A DNA stretch of 64,000 nucleotides, taken from the NCBI GenBank assembly GCA_020744425.1, contig JAGMUV010000015.1:1240001-1304000 (forward strand). Direction: 5' to 3'. Under the pieces are notes generated by a model that was not told the DNA's origin, searched no databases, and saw only the letters and a program-made list of their open reading frames with translations. Positions 11,220-23,145 of the stretch are shown here, one piece after another. The translations under genes were made by a program, and so were the position numbers. This DNA comes from Dactylonectria macrodidyma. Lineage: Eukaryota > Ascomycota > Sordariomycetes > Hypocreales > Nectriaceae. Within the stretch, counting starts at the first letter, position 1. Every line of letters starts with the position of its first letter.

Positions 11220-14200
11220 ATGGCGATTTCGGATCCCAACGAGAAGCGGGAAGTTAGCCTCGACGGCGTAGCTTCACCAGCAAAAGACGAATCCGCTCCG
11301 GAGATTCCTAAACAGAAAGAACCGTCGGCGTTCAAAGGCTTCCTTGTATGTTTTCGCACGCTCTCCAAGAAACTCAATCCTGATTGCTGATAAACAAATT
11401 CTCATTGACAGAGAGTCTTTTCGTTCGGCACTCCGAGTCTATATTTCCTTCAGGCTATCGCTATTCTCGGGGCCATTGCATCTGGCATTGCCATAGCGAT
11501 GGTAAATGTCGTTCTTGGCCAGTTTGTCACCTTGCTTGGCGATGTCACTGCTTCGACCTTTGCTGGAGGAGCATTCATGAGCGCTGTAAGCACGACGGCG
11601 TACGAAATTCCTCATGCACAATTGATTCAGAGAACTAACTAGAAATAAAACCGGCAGTCTCTATTTTGTATACATCGGCATCGTTCGCCTAGTTTCCACC
11701 TATCTCTATGCTTCTTTGTTTACATACACCGCGTACCATATCGTCCGCAATATCCAGTACACCTACCTTCGAGCAGCCTTTAGTCAAGAGATTGGCTTCT
11801 ATGATGGGGGCACTTCAGGCTCAATCTCAATGCAGGCCACCTCGAACGGAAAGCTGATTCAAACCGGGATCGCCGAGAAGCTAGGCCTTTTCATTCAAGC
11901 CATCTCGACCTTTGTTGCAGCATTTGTTATCGCTTTCATCAGCCAATGGAAGCTCACATTCATCATTATCTGCATCGTACCTGCAATCCTCATCGTTGTG
12001 GGTGGAGCGTCAGTCTTTGATGCAATCATTAACACGGAACTATTCAAGGTCTACGCGCAGGCTGCGAGCTATGCTGAGAACATCTTGAGCAATGTGCGCA
12101 CCATTCATGCCTTCAACCTGCGCCCGAGAGTAGTTACCAAATACGATTCCTTCTTGCAAGACGCACTTCATCAGGGGATGAAGAAGAATAAGTTCATGGG
12201 CGTTATTTTTGGTGGACAGTATTTTGTTGTTTACAGCGGAATGGGCCTTGCCTTTTGGCAAGGTTTTGCGATGTTGGAGCGCGGAGAGGTATCGGATCTG
12301 GGTACTGTTTTCACGTAAGAAGCAGACTAGATTGAGGTCTCTCTTGGGATCGATGTCACTCATTGAGGTCAACTGGGGCATGGGCTAACGGGTCAATAGA
12401 GTCTTGTTCTCAGTCATTATCGGCGCAACGACCATCATGGGCATCGCTCCGCATGCAGTTGCCTTTGGAAGAGCAGCCACTGCTGCGGTTCAGCTCTTCA
12501 AGTTGATTGACCGGAACTCAGAGATCAACGCCTTCGATGACACTGGAGATATGCCGTCACAGATCACGGGGGTAATCGACATTGAGGGGGTGGACTTCAG
12601 TTACCCAACGCGACCTGGAGTCACTGTACTCGGCGACTTCACTTTGAATATCCCAGCAGGAAAGGTCACAGCTCTTGTTGTAAGTGCTACTATTCAGTTT
12701 GCTTGTATGGATCCGATGCTGATACGTATGCGAAGGGTCCAAGTGGCTCAGGTAAAAGTACCATTATTGGCATGCTCGAACGCTGGTATAACCCAAATGC
12801 GGGAACTATAAAGTTGGACGGCAGAGCAATTGAGACTTTAAACTTGAAGTGGCTCCGCACAAATATCCGTCTCGTTCAGCAGGTGAGATAGTCCAACGCC
12901 CTTTGAACCCCAGCAACATCTTTTGACGCGTTCGGAACTAACAATCGGTCAAAATAACTGCAGGAACCTGTTCTGTTTAATGGTACTGTCTTTGATAACA
13001 TTGCAAATGGCCTCATCGCGACCCCATGGGAGTACGACCCCTACAAGGAGCGGATGGAGCGGGTGCAGGAAGCAGCCAAGCTCTCGTTCGCACACGATTT
13101 CATCCAAAATCTGCCCGATGGCTATGATACCCGGATTGGCGAGCGCGGAGGCCTCCTATCTGGAGGCCAGAGACAGCGCATTGCAATTGCCCGAAGCATC
13201 ATTTCCCAACCGAAGATCCTTCTTCTTGACGAAGCCACTAGTGCTTTAGATCCACACGCTGAGGGCATCGTACAACAGGCCCTGGATCACGTCTCCCGAG
13301 ACCGAACAACCATCGTTATAGCCCACAAGCTAGCTACTATTCGGAACGCAGACAACATTGTTGTTATATCGAACGGGAAGATCGCCGAACAAGGAACCCA
13401 TGAGGAGCTAAGTAGTCAAGAGGGCATTTATTCCAACTTGGTCAAGGCTCAAGACTTGTCCTCGAATGAGAACGAGACTAAGGAGAACAGCAGTACATCA
13501 GACGAAAGCATTTTCGTGGGAGAGGAAGTACTCGAACGCAGCCATACCATGAAGAAGCTGCCAACAGCTGAGGCAGAGCAGGCTGTGTTGCTAAGGGATC
13601 GTGAAGACTATGACAAGTACGAGAAGTCTGGTCTTATCCACAGCATCTTGAGACTCGCCCGTTCAACCCCTCAGCTTGTTCCTTGGTACATCTTGTCTAT
13701 TTGCACATGCATTGGTGGAGGTAAGTTCCTTCCAAAAATTTCTTCTTTGGATAGGAGGGTTAAATGCTGACGGAAAGACTCAAGCTGCTCTGTACCCAGG
13801 GCAAACGCTGCTCATCGGCATCATTGTTGACATCATGGGGTCTGATGATATGGGTCCGAAAGCGAATTTTGTTTCCCTCATGTTTTTCGTCATTGCCCTT
13901 GGCTGTCTCGTCATTTACTTTGCAATGGGATGGGCGACCAATATCATTGCACATGTAGGTTACTCCTCAGTGAAGAGGTCGTTGAGACAATACTAACCTC
14001 TGTCCTCAAACCAGACATTGAGCACAAAGTTGCGGAAGGACATGTTGGAAGCATTCCTCCGTCAAGATCTTCGCTTCTTCGACCGTCCCGAGAATACTGT
14101 CGGCGCCATCAACAGCCGCCTCGAGTCCCATCCGCAGGCCATTTTGGAGCTCATGGGCATCACTATTTCATTCGTGTTAGTTTCTGCAATAAGCGTCCTT

Positions 14201-15694
14201 GCTTGCAGCATTCTTGCCTTCGTTGTTGCCTGGAAAGTCGCAGTAGTGGGTGTTTTGGTTGGAGTTCCGCCACTGGTTCTCTCCGGGTGGGTAAGGATCC
14301 GTCTCGAATCCAAGATGGATAACGATATCGGGAAGGCTTTCTCTAATAGTGCTTCGATTGCCTCTGAAGCTATCCTGGCTGTGCGAACAGTGTCGTCCCT
14401 GGCCATTGAGAATCATGTTCTTCAGCGCTACACGAGTGAGCTTGATAGCGCTATTCGTCGCTGCAGCCCATTTCTGTTCCACATCATGATCTGGTTTTCT
14501 TTTACTCAGGCTGTGGAGCATTTCGTGGTGGCTCTAGGTTTCTGGTAAGTCAAACACAGGTCCCATCCTCAAGATCATCAGGCTTTCAAGTAACTGACAG
14601 TGATGAATTCAAGGTGGGGCTCGAAACTGGTTAATGACAGTGAAATTACCTTCTACCAGTTCATGGTCGCGTTCATGGGAGTGTATTTTTCTGCTCTCAC
14701 CGCTGGCATCCTTTTTAGTTTCTCTAGTAGTAAGTCACTTGGTTTCGAAGCCAAGGCTCATTCTCACCTTCGTCTCCACAGGCTTCACAAAGGCAAATGA
14801 TGCTATAAACTACTATTTCTGGTTGTCTGGGCTTCGGTCCACGGTTGGCGAAACGGAGGATAATCAGGACAAGGGACCTGCCATGGGCTGTTCCTCTTAC
14901 AATTTAAAAGAGGTCCAGTTTTCGTATCCTCTCGCTCCTGATAGTCGAGTTTTGAAGGGCGTATCTATGACTGTAAGTGTTGATGGTCTTTGTTCCTCAC
15001 CTATCAACCAAAATGTTAACAGTCCACACAGATTAAACGTGGCGAATTTGTTGCGTTCGTGGGCGCCTCTGGCTGCGGCAAAAGCACTATGATATCTCTC
15101 CTGGAGCGCTTCTATGACCCATCTAGCGGGTCTATTATCGTCGACTCTGCTGATCTCACCTCGCTTAACCCAGTTTTGTACCGTCAACACGTTGCCCTCG
15201 TACAGCAAGAGCCGGCTCTGTTTCCAGGTTCCATCCGCGAAAACATCTCCCAAGGCGTGTCGTCAGACACTGCATCAGATACTGATATTGAGGAGGCCTG
15301 CCGTGCGGCTAATGCCTGGGATTTTGTGTCATCTTTACCCGATGGTCTCAACACCCCCTGCGGTACGAGTGGCAGCCAGCTTTCAGGCGGCCAGCGACAA
15401 CGCATCGCGATTGCTAGAGCACTTATTCGGAAGCCCAGCGTCATTCTGCTCGACGAGGCAACCAGCGCTCTGGACACTGAGTCGGAGCGAGTTGTGCAAG
15501 CCGCACTGATCGAAGCGGCCACTGGGGATAGGATTACGATTGCTGTTGCTCACCGCCTTTCCACTGTTCGTCAGGCGAGCCGAATTTTTGTGTTTTACAA
15601 TGGAAGAATTGCTGAGGCTGGAACACATGAGGAACTCATTCAGAGGGATGGACTGTATGCCAAAATGTGTGAGGCCCAGAAGTTGGGTGCTTGA
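11220..15694 (+). CDS. Full-length MDR-type ABC transporter (ABCB-like)
   Basis: Eleven exons encode 1274 residues: 11220..11345, 11412..11599, 11658..12314, 12400..12679, 12736..12882, 12964..13720, 13785..13954, 14015..14544, 14614..14729, 14782..14972 and 15032..15694. The layout is membrane domain, nucleotide-binding domain, membrane domain, nucleotide-binding domain. NBD1 has Walker A GPSGSGKST (418-426), signature LSGGQ (531-535) and Walker B with D555-E556. NBD2 has GASGCGKST (1065-1073), LSGGQ (1171-1175) and D1195-E1196, so both ATP sites look intact. Length and layout match fungal a-factor/multidrug exporters of the plasma membrane. Intron 2 needs the donor at 11600 (GTACGA); the more obvious GTAAGC at 11586 would break the frame. 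The divergent Zn2Cys6 gene and nearby MFS pump suggest a xenobiotic-efflux locus; the substrate is unknown. Confidence 0.9.
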
Positions 15695-15826
15695 GTGCCA
15701 CTGGGACTGGGGAAAGCAGAGGGTAAATGAGCTGGCGTCTCAACCATATCTGATGTTTGTTCGCGGCAGAACTAGTCTGCTTCAAGTTTAATTCGCTTAG
15801 ACCGTCGCTTCCATGTTAATATTAAT

Positions 15827-16974
15827 CTACAGTTTGGTATAAACTGCATCATTCTTTACCCACTTGCCATCAATCTGACGTCCTCCTCGTAGATGCTTCA
15901 ACGCGATACCATCTCCGACAGGGGCGAAGAATGGCAGCCCTGTCTGCGCAACGCCGTAGTTGCGGATTAATTCTTGACCACGAGGTGATGTCAGGTAGAG
16001 GAAAAAGTCGGGTACAGAATGCGTCAAAGGTATGTCTGAACCCATCAGCTTTGATGAGAACAGGGCATAGCAGCTGTTCATGAGTAAATCTCCTGGTTGC
16101 GTTGGTTCAAAGAAGACGGTCGAATTAGATATGGTTCGGAGTCCTGTTTGCCGCAGCAAGGTAGAGCGGTCTGTCAAAAAGTACGCGCCAGCAGCATCGG
16201 CTCCTTGAAGGGCCTCAGAAGGCGACAACACACTCTTCTTATACCAGGACGCTGCGGATTCATCTTGCCATGGCGTCCGAGAGGTCAAGTCCCAGATACT
16301 GCGTTCCTTCCACATAGTAGCCGATAGATCGGCGCGGCTATGAAACAGAGAACCTGTGGCAGCGATTTTCTCGAATGCATCGCCTAGAGAACTTGTAGAC
16401 GCCAAGCCTGCGGGATCTGAGATGGGGCCTGCGAGGCAAAAGTGGTCGTGAAAGACGCATCCGGCTGTGTACGACCATCCCTCGGACTGGGCCAAGGCTT
16501 CCTGATCGCGTTCATAGGTCAAAGCGAGGTCGATGAACCCATTCAAGAGCGCCAATTGTGTGTTGCGAGAGTGGTTACACACCCACTCAATCCGGCCATC
16601 CTTGCCTCGGGACTCAAGATAGTCTTCAGCGAGTGCTTTGACCAGTCCAGTGGCTCCTGCACCGCCGTTCCTAAACATATGGTATGCATTAGTAAATGAA
16701 TGGGCTCATGGATATATGGGAAACAGCAGAACCAAATGATTCCGGTTGACTAGCCCTTCCTCACATACCCAATTCGTAGTAGGACATCCCCTCCCTTGCC
16801 GTAGGTTTCTTGTGCATGTTGTACAATATCCCCGTGAGAGACTATGCTGCTTGAGGGGAAAGGCATTGCGAGCATAAGATACAGCCGGAAAGCTAGAGCG
16901 AGAATATGGAGAATCGGCACGACGAGGCTTAAACTTGCGTGAGAGTGAAGATGAGTCTGTTGTTGCACAGTCAT
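15827..16974 (-). CDS. Tungstate/molybdate-binding-like periplasmic-type protein (TupA-like)
   Basis: Two exons, 16974..16769 and 16670..15827, split by a 98 bp intron, give 349 residues. The N-terminus (MTVQQQTHLH, then a hydrophobic stretch) resembles a signal peptide or anchor. The mature part begins DVLLRIGNGGAGATGLVKALAEDYL and continues with features of the TupA/PBP-like family: a DLALTYERDQEAL segment, VFHDHFCLAGP, a S-A-YFLTDRSTLL region and a C-terminal SPRGQELIRNYG. In bacteria these proteins feed tungstate to an ABC importer, and no such partner is visible here. Fungal members exist, so an extracellular or membrane-held oxyanion or small-ligand binder is plausible. The fold call is fairly firm, the ligand is not. 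It converges with the ABC exporter (133 bp gap), which is of the wrong class to be its partner. Confidence 0.7.
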
Positions 16975-17863
16975 GGATTGAGGCGCCAACCGACTCTTGC
17001 GGGGGAGCGGCCCAACGTCATCGACATGGGTCAGCGCTCATTAAGTGGCTCTAGGGTAGTCTAGATAGGTCGCGGCAATTGAAATCAAACGCCGAGCTAA
17101 AGCACTAATGACTTCCATTAGCCGATTTCTCTTATTAGATTCAAAGGGCCAACCCGCGTCATGATCGAGACTTTGTGGACAAACAGATCTCCAACTGAAA
17201 GATCATTAGAGTACAAGGTCCCCTTATCTAATTCGTATTCCCGGAACTAGAGTAAAGTCCGTGGTGAAAGGTGACATTAGTGAACTTGACGACCCACAAG
17301 CAGCTCCTAGCCCCCACAAGATATCACCACACGCGGTAGATACAATAGTTGAATGGCTGTAGCTGAGACAGTTGTCGCAAAAGCAAAGACAAACGCTAGT
17401 ACAATTGGAACATAGCTCCGAGCTCCGATCTCCATATGCGGCAGTTGTTTAAGCGTAATTCAAGCTTCCTTTTAAAAGTTCCGCCCCCCTGTAGCTTAAC
17501 ACCTCTTAGATAGCCAAGCCGTGCTACATCGCGCACCAACTGCCGATTTGAGAAGGAGGGAGCGGCTGTCGCATCATTATCATGCCGATCTCTCCACATT
17601 TGATGCGACGGCTGCTTAATACCTTCCAAAAATCACCAGGAATGCGATGTAGCGAGATGCAAGACGGAAGGCCCTGAAGTAGCAGGAACTTTCGTCCGGA
17701 CTATACAATCGCATCGAAGAGGATACTAGCGCTTAACGTCCTATTCTATAGTATCCGTCCCATAGTTTCTGTATATAAAAGACAGGTCTATAACCCGACT
17801 ATAATTATATTTGCTTGTCTTGAGTTTCTCTGTGCAATCCTATTCACCTCATTGTCGCCCACC
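16975..17863. promoter_or_regulatory. Divergent promoter with TATA box for the aminopeptidase gene
   Basis: 889 bp between the TupA-like gene (minus) and the aminopeptidase gene (plus). GTATATAAAAG at 17771-17781 is a good TATA box about 85 bp before the aminopeptidase ATG, which fits a strongly induced secreted enzyme. The small frame at 17396-17629 (minus) has no recognisable features. Confidence 0.5.
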
Positions 17864-19262
17864 ATGGTTAAGCTAGACCTCCTCTCTGTCGCGCTCACTC
17901 TGGGCAGCGCATACGCCATTCCCTCGCATCCTTTCGAGTCGAGTGCGGGCGGTCTCCAGGTTCGCGGAGAGAAGGCGCGTGACAATGGTCTGCGTCTCGT
18001 CAAGACAAGTGAGGAGGATCCGGGTACCTGGATGACGGAGGAGGAAAAATTTGAGAAACTGATTTCCAAGAAAATCGGCTTCGTCGATATTACCGACACT
18101 CCTGTATGACCACTGATTATGCATCTGTATTTGAACCCTTGGAAATGACTGACTTGTATAAAACAGGACCTTGAGAACATCCGTTCTAGCCGTCTTGCAG
18201 ACGACACAGTGACAGTCCAGGCTTTTCCTAGCGCCCCTTCGCACCAGACTGAAGCAAAGGCTCTGATTGCAAAGGCTAGCCAGTCGAACCTTGAAACTTG
18301 GGCCAACGCTCTGGCTGCCATCTACAACCGCTACTACCGTGGATCCTATGCTGCCACTAGCGCAACTTGGATGTACAACACTGTTGTCAGTGTTGCTGCG
18401 TCCAACTCAGCCATCAAGGTCTCGCAATACACGCACAGCTACAACCAGCCCAGTGTCATTGCCAAGATTCCAGGAACTTCGAGCAGCGTTGTTGTCGTTA
18501 GTGCTCACTATGACAGTATCGGCACCACCACAAGCGGACGTGCCCCAGGTGCTGATGATAATGCTTCTGTAAGCCATCTTTCCGAGTTCCTGTCACAAGT
18601 TGGATGTGAATGGATGCAGCTAACACACATCAAAGGGAGTCGTTGTGATTCTTGAAGCTCTGCGCATTCTCGCTAATGCGGGATACAAGCCTACCAACAC
18701 CCTCGAGTTCCACTTCTACAGTGGCGAGGAAGGTGGTCTGCTTGGTAGCCGAGACATCATGAATGCATATGCGAGCGCCGGTACCAACGTCCTTGCTGTC
18801 GTCAACCAAGACATGACGGGCTACTCTCCGAACAATGTCATTGCAGTCTACACTGACTATGTTGACACGGCTCTGACAAACTTCGTCAAGACGCTGGTTC
18901 CTGTTTACACCGACCTCCCTCTTTCGACTGACGTCTGTGGCTACGGATGCAGTGACCAGTGAGTATCCTCCATCATCTACTCGCTAATAATTGGGATTTG
19001 GAAGACTAATGATTGAATTGTAAAGTGCATCTGCCCGATCTGCCGGCTTCCCTGCAGCTTACGTGTGCGACGAGAACATGGCGGACTCCAGTCCCTACAT
19101 CCACTCAGCTCAGGACACCATCTCCACACTGAGCTTCCCTCATATTCTTCAGCATGTCAAGGTCAGTAGTCTCTCTCTTGTGCAAGAGATCGGGAAGAAT
19201 AGAATGTACTGATGCTGCCCTAGTTCACTGTTGGTTTCTTGGTCGAGGGCTCCTACTTCTAA
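17864..19262 (+). CDS. Secreted leucine aminopeptidase, M28E family
   Basis: Five exons, 17864..18103, 18167..18568, 18636..18958, 19026..19161 and 19224..19262, encode 379 residues. MVKLDLLSVALTLGSAYA is a signal peptide; residues to about 85 form a propeptide. The catalytic part has all two-zinc M28 motifs: SAHYDS (H194), GADDNASG (D210), SGEEGG (catalytic E245, zinc ligand E246), NQDMTGY (D273) and SDHASA (H322). Cysteines in CGYGC and in AAYVCDE can form the usual disulfide. It releases N-terminal hydrophobic residues from peptides outside the cell. Length and order match fungal LAP1-type enzymes. I chose the ATG at 17864 because it opens directly into the signal peptide; an in-frame ATG 12 bp upstream is possible. 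Confidence 0.92.
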
Positions 19263-19499
19263 ATTTGATCTCAGAGCGAGATTGAGCGAGATTGTTCTTA
19301 AATGATGACATGAAACGATGCGTGTACAAAGAAATGTATGGAAGCAAAAAAGAATTAACCCCTACTCCAAATCATCTTCTCAGTGTCTACTCAAGACATC
19401 CGTAAGGCACATTGCATGGTAGCCGAACCTTCTTGGGAAATGGGGACACGTGCAGAAATGAAAGTGTATATCCATTTAACACAAATCTACTGTTTTACT

Positions 19500-21002
19500 C
19501 TAAAATCGGTTGAGCTCGTAAATCGTCAACACGGCAGCATGGTCCGATGTCCATTCGTTATCTGAATAATCCTGACTTGGTCTTCCAACAACCACAGTCC
19601 GGGAAGCGATGACCTTCAAACCCTTCCCCTTGTGAAGAATAAAGTCTATCCTGTCTTGCGGCTCGGGTTTGTTCCATTCGGTATTCTGCTTGTTGATTGG
19701 GGACCATGTGAGGCCCGGAGAAACAGCAGGATTAGGGTTGGCCACTCGATACGAGTCGATAAGACCCTTTTGTTTGGGCAACACTGAGGTTGGCCACTGC
19801 ACACCCGAGTATCCGCAGTGCTGATCTGCTGTATCAGATGTGTAATCAAGGTGCGAGGGAGCGTTGAAGTCGCCAACGAGGATCACGGGGACTTGGTCAG
19901 CCTTGGAAAGGTGTGTGCCCATGTATTCCAACGTCTTCTTGATCTGAGGTGTGCGACCAGACGCCTCCTCATTCCGATACAGTCGCTCTTTTGACAACTT
20001 CTCGAAGCATATGTCGTAGGGCCCGTAGGGGTTGTATCCCAAGTGAGCGCTGTAAAAGTTGATCTGCTGAGCATCGCCATCAAGGGCAATATTGGCGCCG
20101 CCCGAGATGCGGGCGATGGCAGTGTATTGCTCACGAATGGGATATTTGCTCAAAATACCAACATCGCCATTGCTGGACCAGTAGTGCCAGCCCAGAGCAC
20201 CAGAGAGACGCCGCACGTGGCGACCGTCTTGATCCTCTTGAATGCCCACGATGTCAGCGCCCGAAGACGCAAGAAAGCGAACCTGCTTTTCGTGATAGTC
20301 GTTGACCTGAGTTCCCCCATGCCAGAGATTGGTGGTGAGTACACTAAGCGTCTTGACTAACGGGGACCTAGATGGTCGGACGGGAATAGTGAAAGTTGCG
20401 GTGGCAGAATATTCACTGTTGCCTGCGAGAACTGCAACCGTGGCATCGCCAGAAGAAGAGGGTGTACCAGAGAGGACGCCATTGGAGTCGACTTTGACCC
20501 ATGATGGGCCAGATTGTTTGGAGAAAGTGATCGACCCGCCGCCGCCGCCAATAAGACCAGAGATCTTTTGCGAGTACGAATCTCCTTGTCGACCGTTTGC
20601 AAGAGTCATCTTGTCGACCAGGAACCGCAAGTTTGAGCCAGGCTCGTAGGAGATGTAAGTATTAACAGGGTCGGCAAGCCATTTGTATCCGCCGTTGGCA
20701 AGGAAAAAGGCGGTATACTGTCCGGGCTCGAGGTTGGAACTAGGTAGTGTAATGGTGCCTTGGGAGTCGACGATGTAGTCCCAAACGAGGGCCCCCGAGA
20801 CATACTCTTGGTCTACGGGGCCTCCTCCTGTGCTGTAGTAGACGCCGATCCAGTTCTTGGCGTTGGGCTTCGACGTCGAGTATTTAAAGGTGAGGGCGGC
20901 TTGACCCTCAACTGCTTCGAGCGAGTCGGCCTGTACTGAGGAGAAGGAAAATGCAGTCCATAATGCGGACGTGGCCGCGAGAAATCGCGACGAGAATCTC
21001 AT
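19500..21002 (-). CDS. Secreted endonuclease/exonuclease/phosphatase-fold protein with Ig-like domain
   Basis: Intronless, 500 residues. The first 25 residues form a signal peptide ending near SVQA-DS. Residues about 30-130 make a beta-rich domain, and about 140-215 resemble a putative Ig domain (SGLIGGGGGSITFSKQSG, then GVLSGTPSSSGDATV). From about 225 the EEP fold begins: LTTNLWHGG, GIQEDQ (metal-binding Glu), VGILSKYPI, YSAHLGY, VILVGDFNAPSH (catalytic Asp and Asn) and WTSDHAAVL (catalytic His). All catalytic residues are present. The substrate could be nucleic acid, phospholipid or inositol phosphate and cannot be chosen from sequence. A TATAAA on the minus strand at about 21060-21055 precedes the start. 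It converges with the aminopeptidase gene, suggesting a secreted-enzyme pair. Confidence 0.85.
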   Translation of the reverse strand: MRFSSRFLAATSALWTAFSFSSVQADSLEAVEGQAALTFKYSTSKPNAKNWIGVYYSTGGGPVDQEYVSGALVWDYIVDSQGTITLPSSNLEPGQYTAFFLANGGYKWLADPVNTYISYEPGSNLRFLVDKMTLANGRQGDSYSQKISGLIGGGGGSITFSKQSGPSWVKVDSNGVLSGTPSSSGDATVAVLAGNSEYSATATFTIPVRPSRSPLVKTLSVLTTNLWHGGTQVNDYHEKQVRFLASSGADIVGIQEDQDGRHVRRLSGALGWHYWSSNGDVGILSKYPIREQYTAIARISGGANIALDGDAQQINFYSAHLGYNPYGPYDICFEKLSKERLYRNEEASGRTPQIKKTLEYMGTHLSKADQVPVILVGDFNAPSHLDYTSDTADQHCGYSGVQWPTSVLPKQKGLIDSYRVANPNPAVSPGLTWSPINKQNTEWNKPEPQDRIDFILHKGKGLKVIASRTVVVGRPSQDYSDNEWTSDHAAVLTIYELNRF

Positions 21003-22650
21003 GGTGGATGATACTTGGCAACCTCACAAAAACGATGTCGAGCGATGCGGTGTCTTTATACTAATTTTTTGAAGGATGCAACACGTGTACAGGTGGCATG
21101 TGTTTGTTGAACGAGGCTACCTGCATCACCGATTCATGGGCTTAAATTGCCTCATGCGCTGTTGGTCGTTACATTGCATCCAGCTTAGTCGTGGCGCATG
21201 CACGATCCTCCCGTCATAAGCGAGCGGTGATATTCGCGCCTGGCGACTCCAAATGCGTCCCGTATGATCATTATTGTCAGGATCATTCGGTTGAGACCCG
21301 GAATCCTTCGGGGTGATGGCCGAATGAGGTCTATAGCCGTAGCTCTACTGAAAGAACAATGACATGTTCGGCCACTACCAGCGCCAATCCTTTAGTGCCT
21401 CGTCAGCTGTATTGGCCAATGACGAATCCTTCAACGAAGGCGGGGAGCTAGAGCGCAATAGAGCCCCTGTCAGTGGCTCGGATCTCGGCTGCCTGCGAAT
21501 TGTGGAGAGAATATTTTGCCCTTGACTAGATGTAGCCAACTTGCGTACCTCTGTTACGTATTCAATCTTTGTACCTTGGCTAGAGTCTCGCAGCCGGGCT
21601 TCTCTTTTGGTGTAGGTAAATGACGGTGTTTAGCTTCACGCAGCTCTTTAACACGTCATTTGTAACATAATCGAGCCCTCTTTCTGGTTCTTACAAACCC
21701 TTGTACTGTGATGGCGGGCAAAAAGTGTCGCCTGATGTCTGACCAACACATGTTTAAATACGAGGTGGATCCTAGGTAGAAAACCGGTAACCGAGCGCTG
21801 AGCCACCACCAACCAACTCAACAGCTGACACATCGCTTTTCTACAGATGAAACAAGGCTGGGTTGGGGGGCAGCGACACCTCAGTTCAATGGACAGAAAT
21901 CCACTGTAATTCGTCGCGGTTGCAATAGACTCGGGGGTGGGGGGATCCGGGGTTGTCCTACAGCAACCAAGAATTGTCGACGAAGAAAAAGACAATACGC
22001 GTCTGAGCTAGCAGTTGCGCTAAGAATAAGTAGGAAAACATCACAAGCGCTGCTGCGACAGCTGCATGGAAAACGAGCAAAGAGATAACGCCCATATTTG
22101 GAAGCAACGCACTGCTAACCCTAATTTGAAGGGAAGAAAACGCAACGTACTGCTCTTTCGCAGGCTGTATAGTCCATTTCTGTATTATTGGTCCCGCGCC
22201 CTCATATTTAGCACTGCTGAAAATGATTCTAAGTATGGAAACCGTTGGCGCAAAGAAAGACAACTGCTGGATTTAAGTACTGCCGGGCTAAGGCCAGCGG
22301 CAAACTAAGATTCCAACACTTGAAGCACAAACGAGGAAAGAGTATTGGCGAATTTTCGCATGAGGTGGTCTAAAAGCAGAAGTCATTTAACTAAAGAAAG
22401 CTTGGGTATTTTAATCAGTTTGTATCGATGTTCGGCTCCACGCCTATATCTTAAAAACTCTCGGGATCCCCACCGCACCGAGGGAGAGCCGAGCACCCGA
22501 GGTGGGTTCCCGGGGTCTTGTTTCTGCCCGATCCGTAAGGTCTGACTAAGGAGGCAAGGCGCTTGTGATGATAAAAGCCCCTCTTTGAACTCAAAGTTGC
22601 CGAGTAAATATCTCATTTATCGTGCGTTTCGCAGTGCCGACTACATCAAA
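21003..22650. other. Divergent intergenic region, no supported gene
   Basis: About 1.65 kb between the EEP gene (minus) and the Dabb gene (plus). The minus-strand frames at 21648-21995 and 21958-22263 overlap and have no domain. A GC-rich patch at 22440-22520 stands out from AT-rich surroundings but has no identity I can support. Confidence 0.5.
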
Positions 22651-23145
22651 ATGTCCATTACTAGGGTTGTTCAGTTGCAATTCAAGCCTGGCGTTGAAAC
22701 CAGCGTCATTGAAGATGTATGTTCAGGTTGCAGCCGTCCTACGTTTGATATGGGCTGTAGTTAGATACTCTTGCTAATACATACATTCTCAGTTGTCTTC
22801 ACAAATTCTCGGGTTGAAGAGCAAGTGCCTAAGCTCCGAAACTAAGGAACCATATATTGAGTCCATCGAAGGTGGTCCTGATATCTCTATTGAAGGTTTT
22901 CAGGTAAGGATCACCATCTCTCCTCTCTTTAGCATGACTTACCCATGCTATGAGATTATCTACGCAATAACAGTGTTCTCATGTCTCAATAGCACGGAAT
23001 CACCCATGCCTTCGTCATAAAATTTAAGAACCAGGTTGATCGGGACTATTACGCTCTCACAGATCCTGCCCACCAGGCTGTCATTCAGGCACTTCAGCCA
23101 GCGCTTGAGAAGGTTCAAATCATCGACCTCGCTACAGGTCGGTAA
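22651..23145 (+). CDS. Dabb-domain (stress-responsive A/B barrel) protein
   Basis: Three exons, 22651..22716, 22793..22903 and 22993..23145, give a 109-residue protein that is one dimeric alpha+beta barrel. Marks of the family are the opening ITRVVQLQFKPG, the central YIESIEGGPD, the strand HGITHAFVIKFKN and DRDYYALTDPAHQAV near the end. Some fungal and plant relatives act as cyclases or tautomerases in polyketide pathways; others are stress proteins of unknown role. The gene is isolated: no synthase is nearby, so a housekeeping or stress function is as likely as a metabolic one. Gene length is normal for the family. Intron junctions fall between codons and all use consensus donors (GTATGT, GTAAGG). 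Confidence 0.88.

Noticed and set aside
11586..11657. Apparent frameshift in the ABC transporter at intron 2
   Set aside because: Using the GTAAGC donor at 11586 shifts the frame by one. The alternative donor GTACGA at 11600 keeps FMSAVSTTA and joins ALYFVYIGI in phase, so the gene is intact.
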